Positions 5,452-5,630 of a stretch of DNA of 5,630 nucleotides are shown here, one piece after another. Within the stretch, counting starts at the first letter, position 1. Every line of letters starts with the position of its first letter. The stretch is from Actinomycetota bacterium. GTDB lineage: Bacteria > Actinomycetota > Thermoleophilia > Solirubrobacterales > Solirubrobacteraceae. The DNA lies in the NCBI GenBank assembly GCA_019348575.1, contig JAHWJE010000135.1, positions 1-5,630 of the forward strand. Direction: 5' to 3'. The notes beneath the pieces were generated by a model. It did no database searches, was not told where the DNA came from, and saw only the letters and a list, made by a program, of their open reading frames with translations. The position numbers and the translations under genes are program-made.

Positions 5452-5630
5452 ATGCCATCGGCGACCCGGATCGGAACGGCAGGACTGCAGGGCTGGCGCC
5501 GCAAGGTGGGCGACGCGGTGGCCGAGCCACTCGCGCAGCGCACCCCGCTGGCCGGCGACCAGGTCAAGGCGGCGCTGGGAGCGCTGTTCTTCGCGCTCTC
5601 CGTGATGTACGTCATCAAGACGGTCAGCGC
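5452..5630 (+). CDS. Hypothetical small membrane protein, N-terminal part
   Basis: The frame starts at ATG 5452, preceded by a strong AGGAGG (5441-5446) with 5-base spacing, and stays open to the window end (59 full codons). The first ~37 residues are polar and basic (W-R-R-K-V-G-D-A-V-A-E-P-L-A-Q-R-T-P-L-A), consistent with a cytoplasmic amphipathic lead. They are followed by a hydrophobic stretch, ALGALFFALSVMYVI, at about residues 41-55 that looks like a transmembrane helix beginning in this window. I do not recognise the family. The excellent ribosome binding site and clean frame argue for a real gene. It follows the copper genes on the same strand, but the ~295-base gap with a hairpin and a relic suggests its own promoter. 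Confidence 0.65.
   Translation, partial: MPSATRIGTAGLQGWRRKVGDAVAEPLAQRTPLAGDQVKAALGALFFALSVMYVIKTVS

Noticed and set aside
1..5630. tRNA, rRNA, CRISPR arrays, insertion sequences
   Set aside because: I saw no regularly spaced repeats, no tRNA-like cloverleaf sequence and no transposase motifs on either strand.

Overview
The window is very GC-rich. Hand-counted 60-base samples of the large minus-strand gene run from about 72% to 88% G+C. Together with GTG starts, Ala/Arg-rich proteins and Tat/Sec-exported copper proteins, this points to a high-GC actinobacterium. The style of the large ATPase regulator and the copper proteins suggests a Solirubrobacterales/Thermoleophilia-like lineage, but that placement is inference from protein character and no marker gene is present.

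Layout. (1) Positions 1-159, minus strand: the first 53 codons of a DapA-family (dihydrodipicolinate synthase/N-acetylneuraminate lyase) aldolase or dehydratase, cut by the window edge. (2) Positions 171 to about 263, minus strand: the last ~30 codons of an enolase-superfamily (mandelate racemase-like) sugar-acid dehydratase. Its stop codon overlaps the ribosome binding site of the DapA-family gene, so the two look like neighbours from a sugar-acid catabolic operon. (3) Positions 163-2787, minus strand: a large LuxR/LAL-type ATPase regulator. Its reading frame runs into the enolase remnant in the wrong frame and has lost the whole C-terminal helix-turn-helix region. A deletion/rearrangement, or an assembly chimera, joins two unrelated loci near position 262. 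(4) Positions 2788-2932: a divergent intergenic region with an 8-bp inverted repeat that overlaps the regulator's ribosome binding site, plus further GGGG half-sites. (5) Positions 2933-3505, plus strand: a secreted cupredoxin-like blue-copper protein. (6) Positions 3520-3548: a perfect 13-bp hairpin between this gene and the next. (7) Positions 3561-5156, plus strand: a Tat-exported multicopper oxidase (laccase/CotA type) with all four copper motifs and a Leu at the axial type-1 position. (8) Positions 5157-5451: an intergenic stretch with a weak hairpin and, on the minus strand, the C-terminal tail of a VOC-fold (PhnB/3-demethylubiquinone methyltransferase-like) protein as a relic. (9) Positions 5452-5630, plus strand: the start of a small membrane protein of unknown function, cut by the window end.

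How the parts fit. The cupredoxin and multicopper oxidase are adjacent on one strand and both carry export signals, so they plausibly form an extracytoplasmic oxidase with its own electron-transfer partner. The divergent regulator could once have controlled them from the shared intergenic region, but the encoded protein now lacks its DNA-binding domain. The DapA/enolase segment is functionally unrelated to the copper genes and looks brought next to them by the rearrangement.
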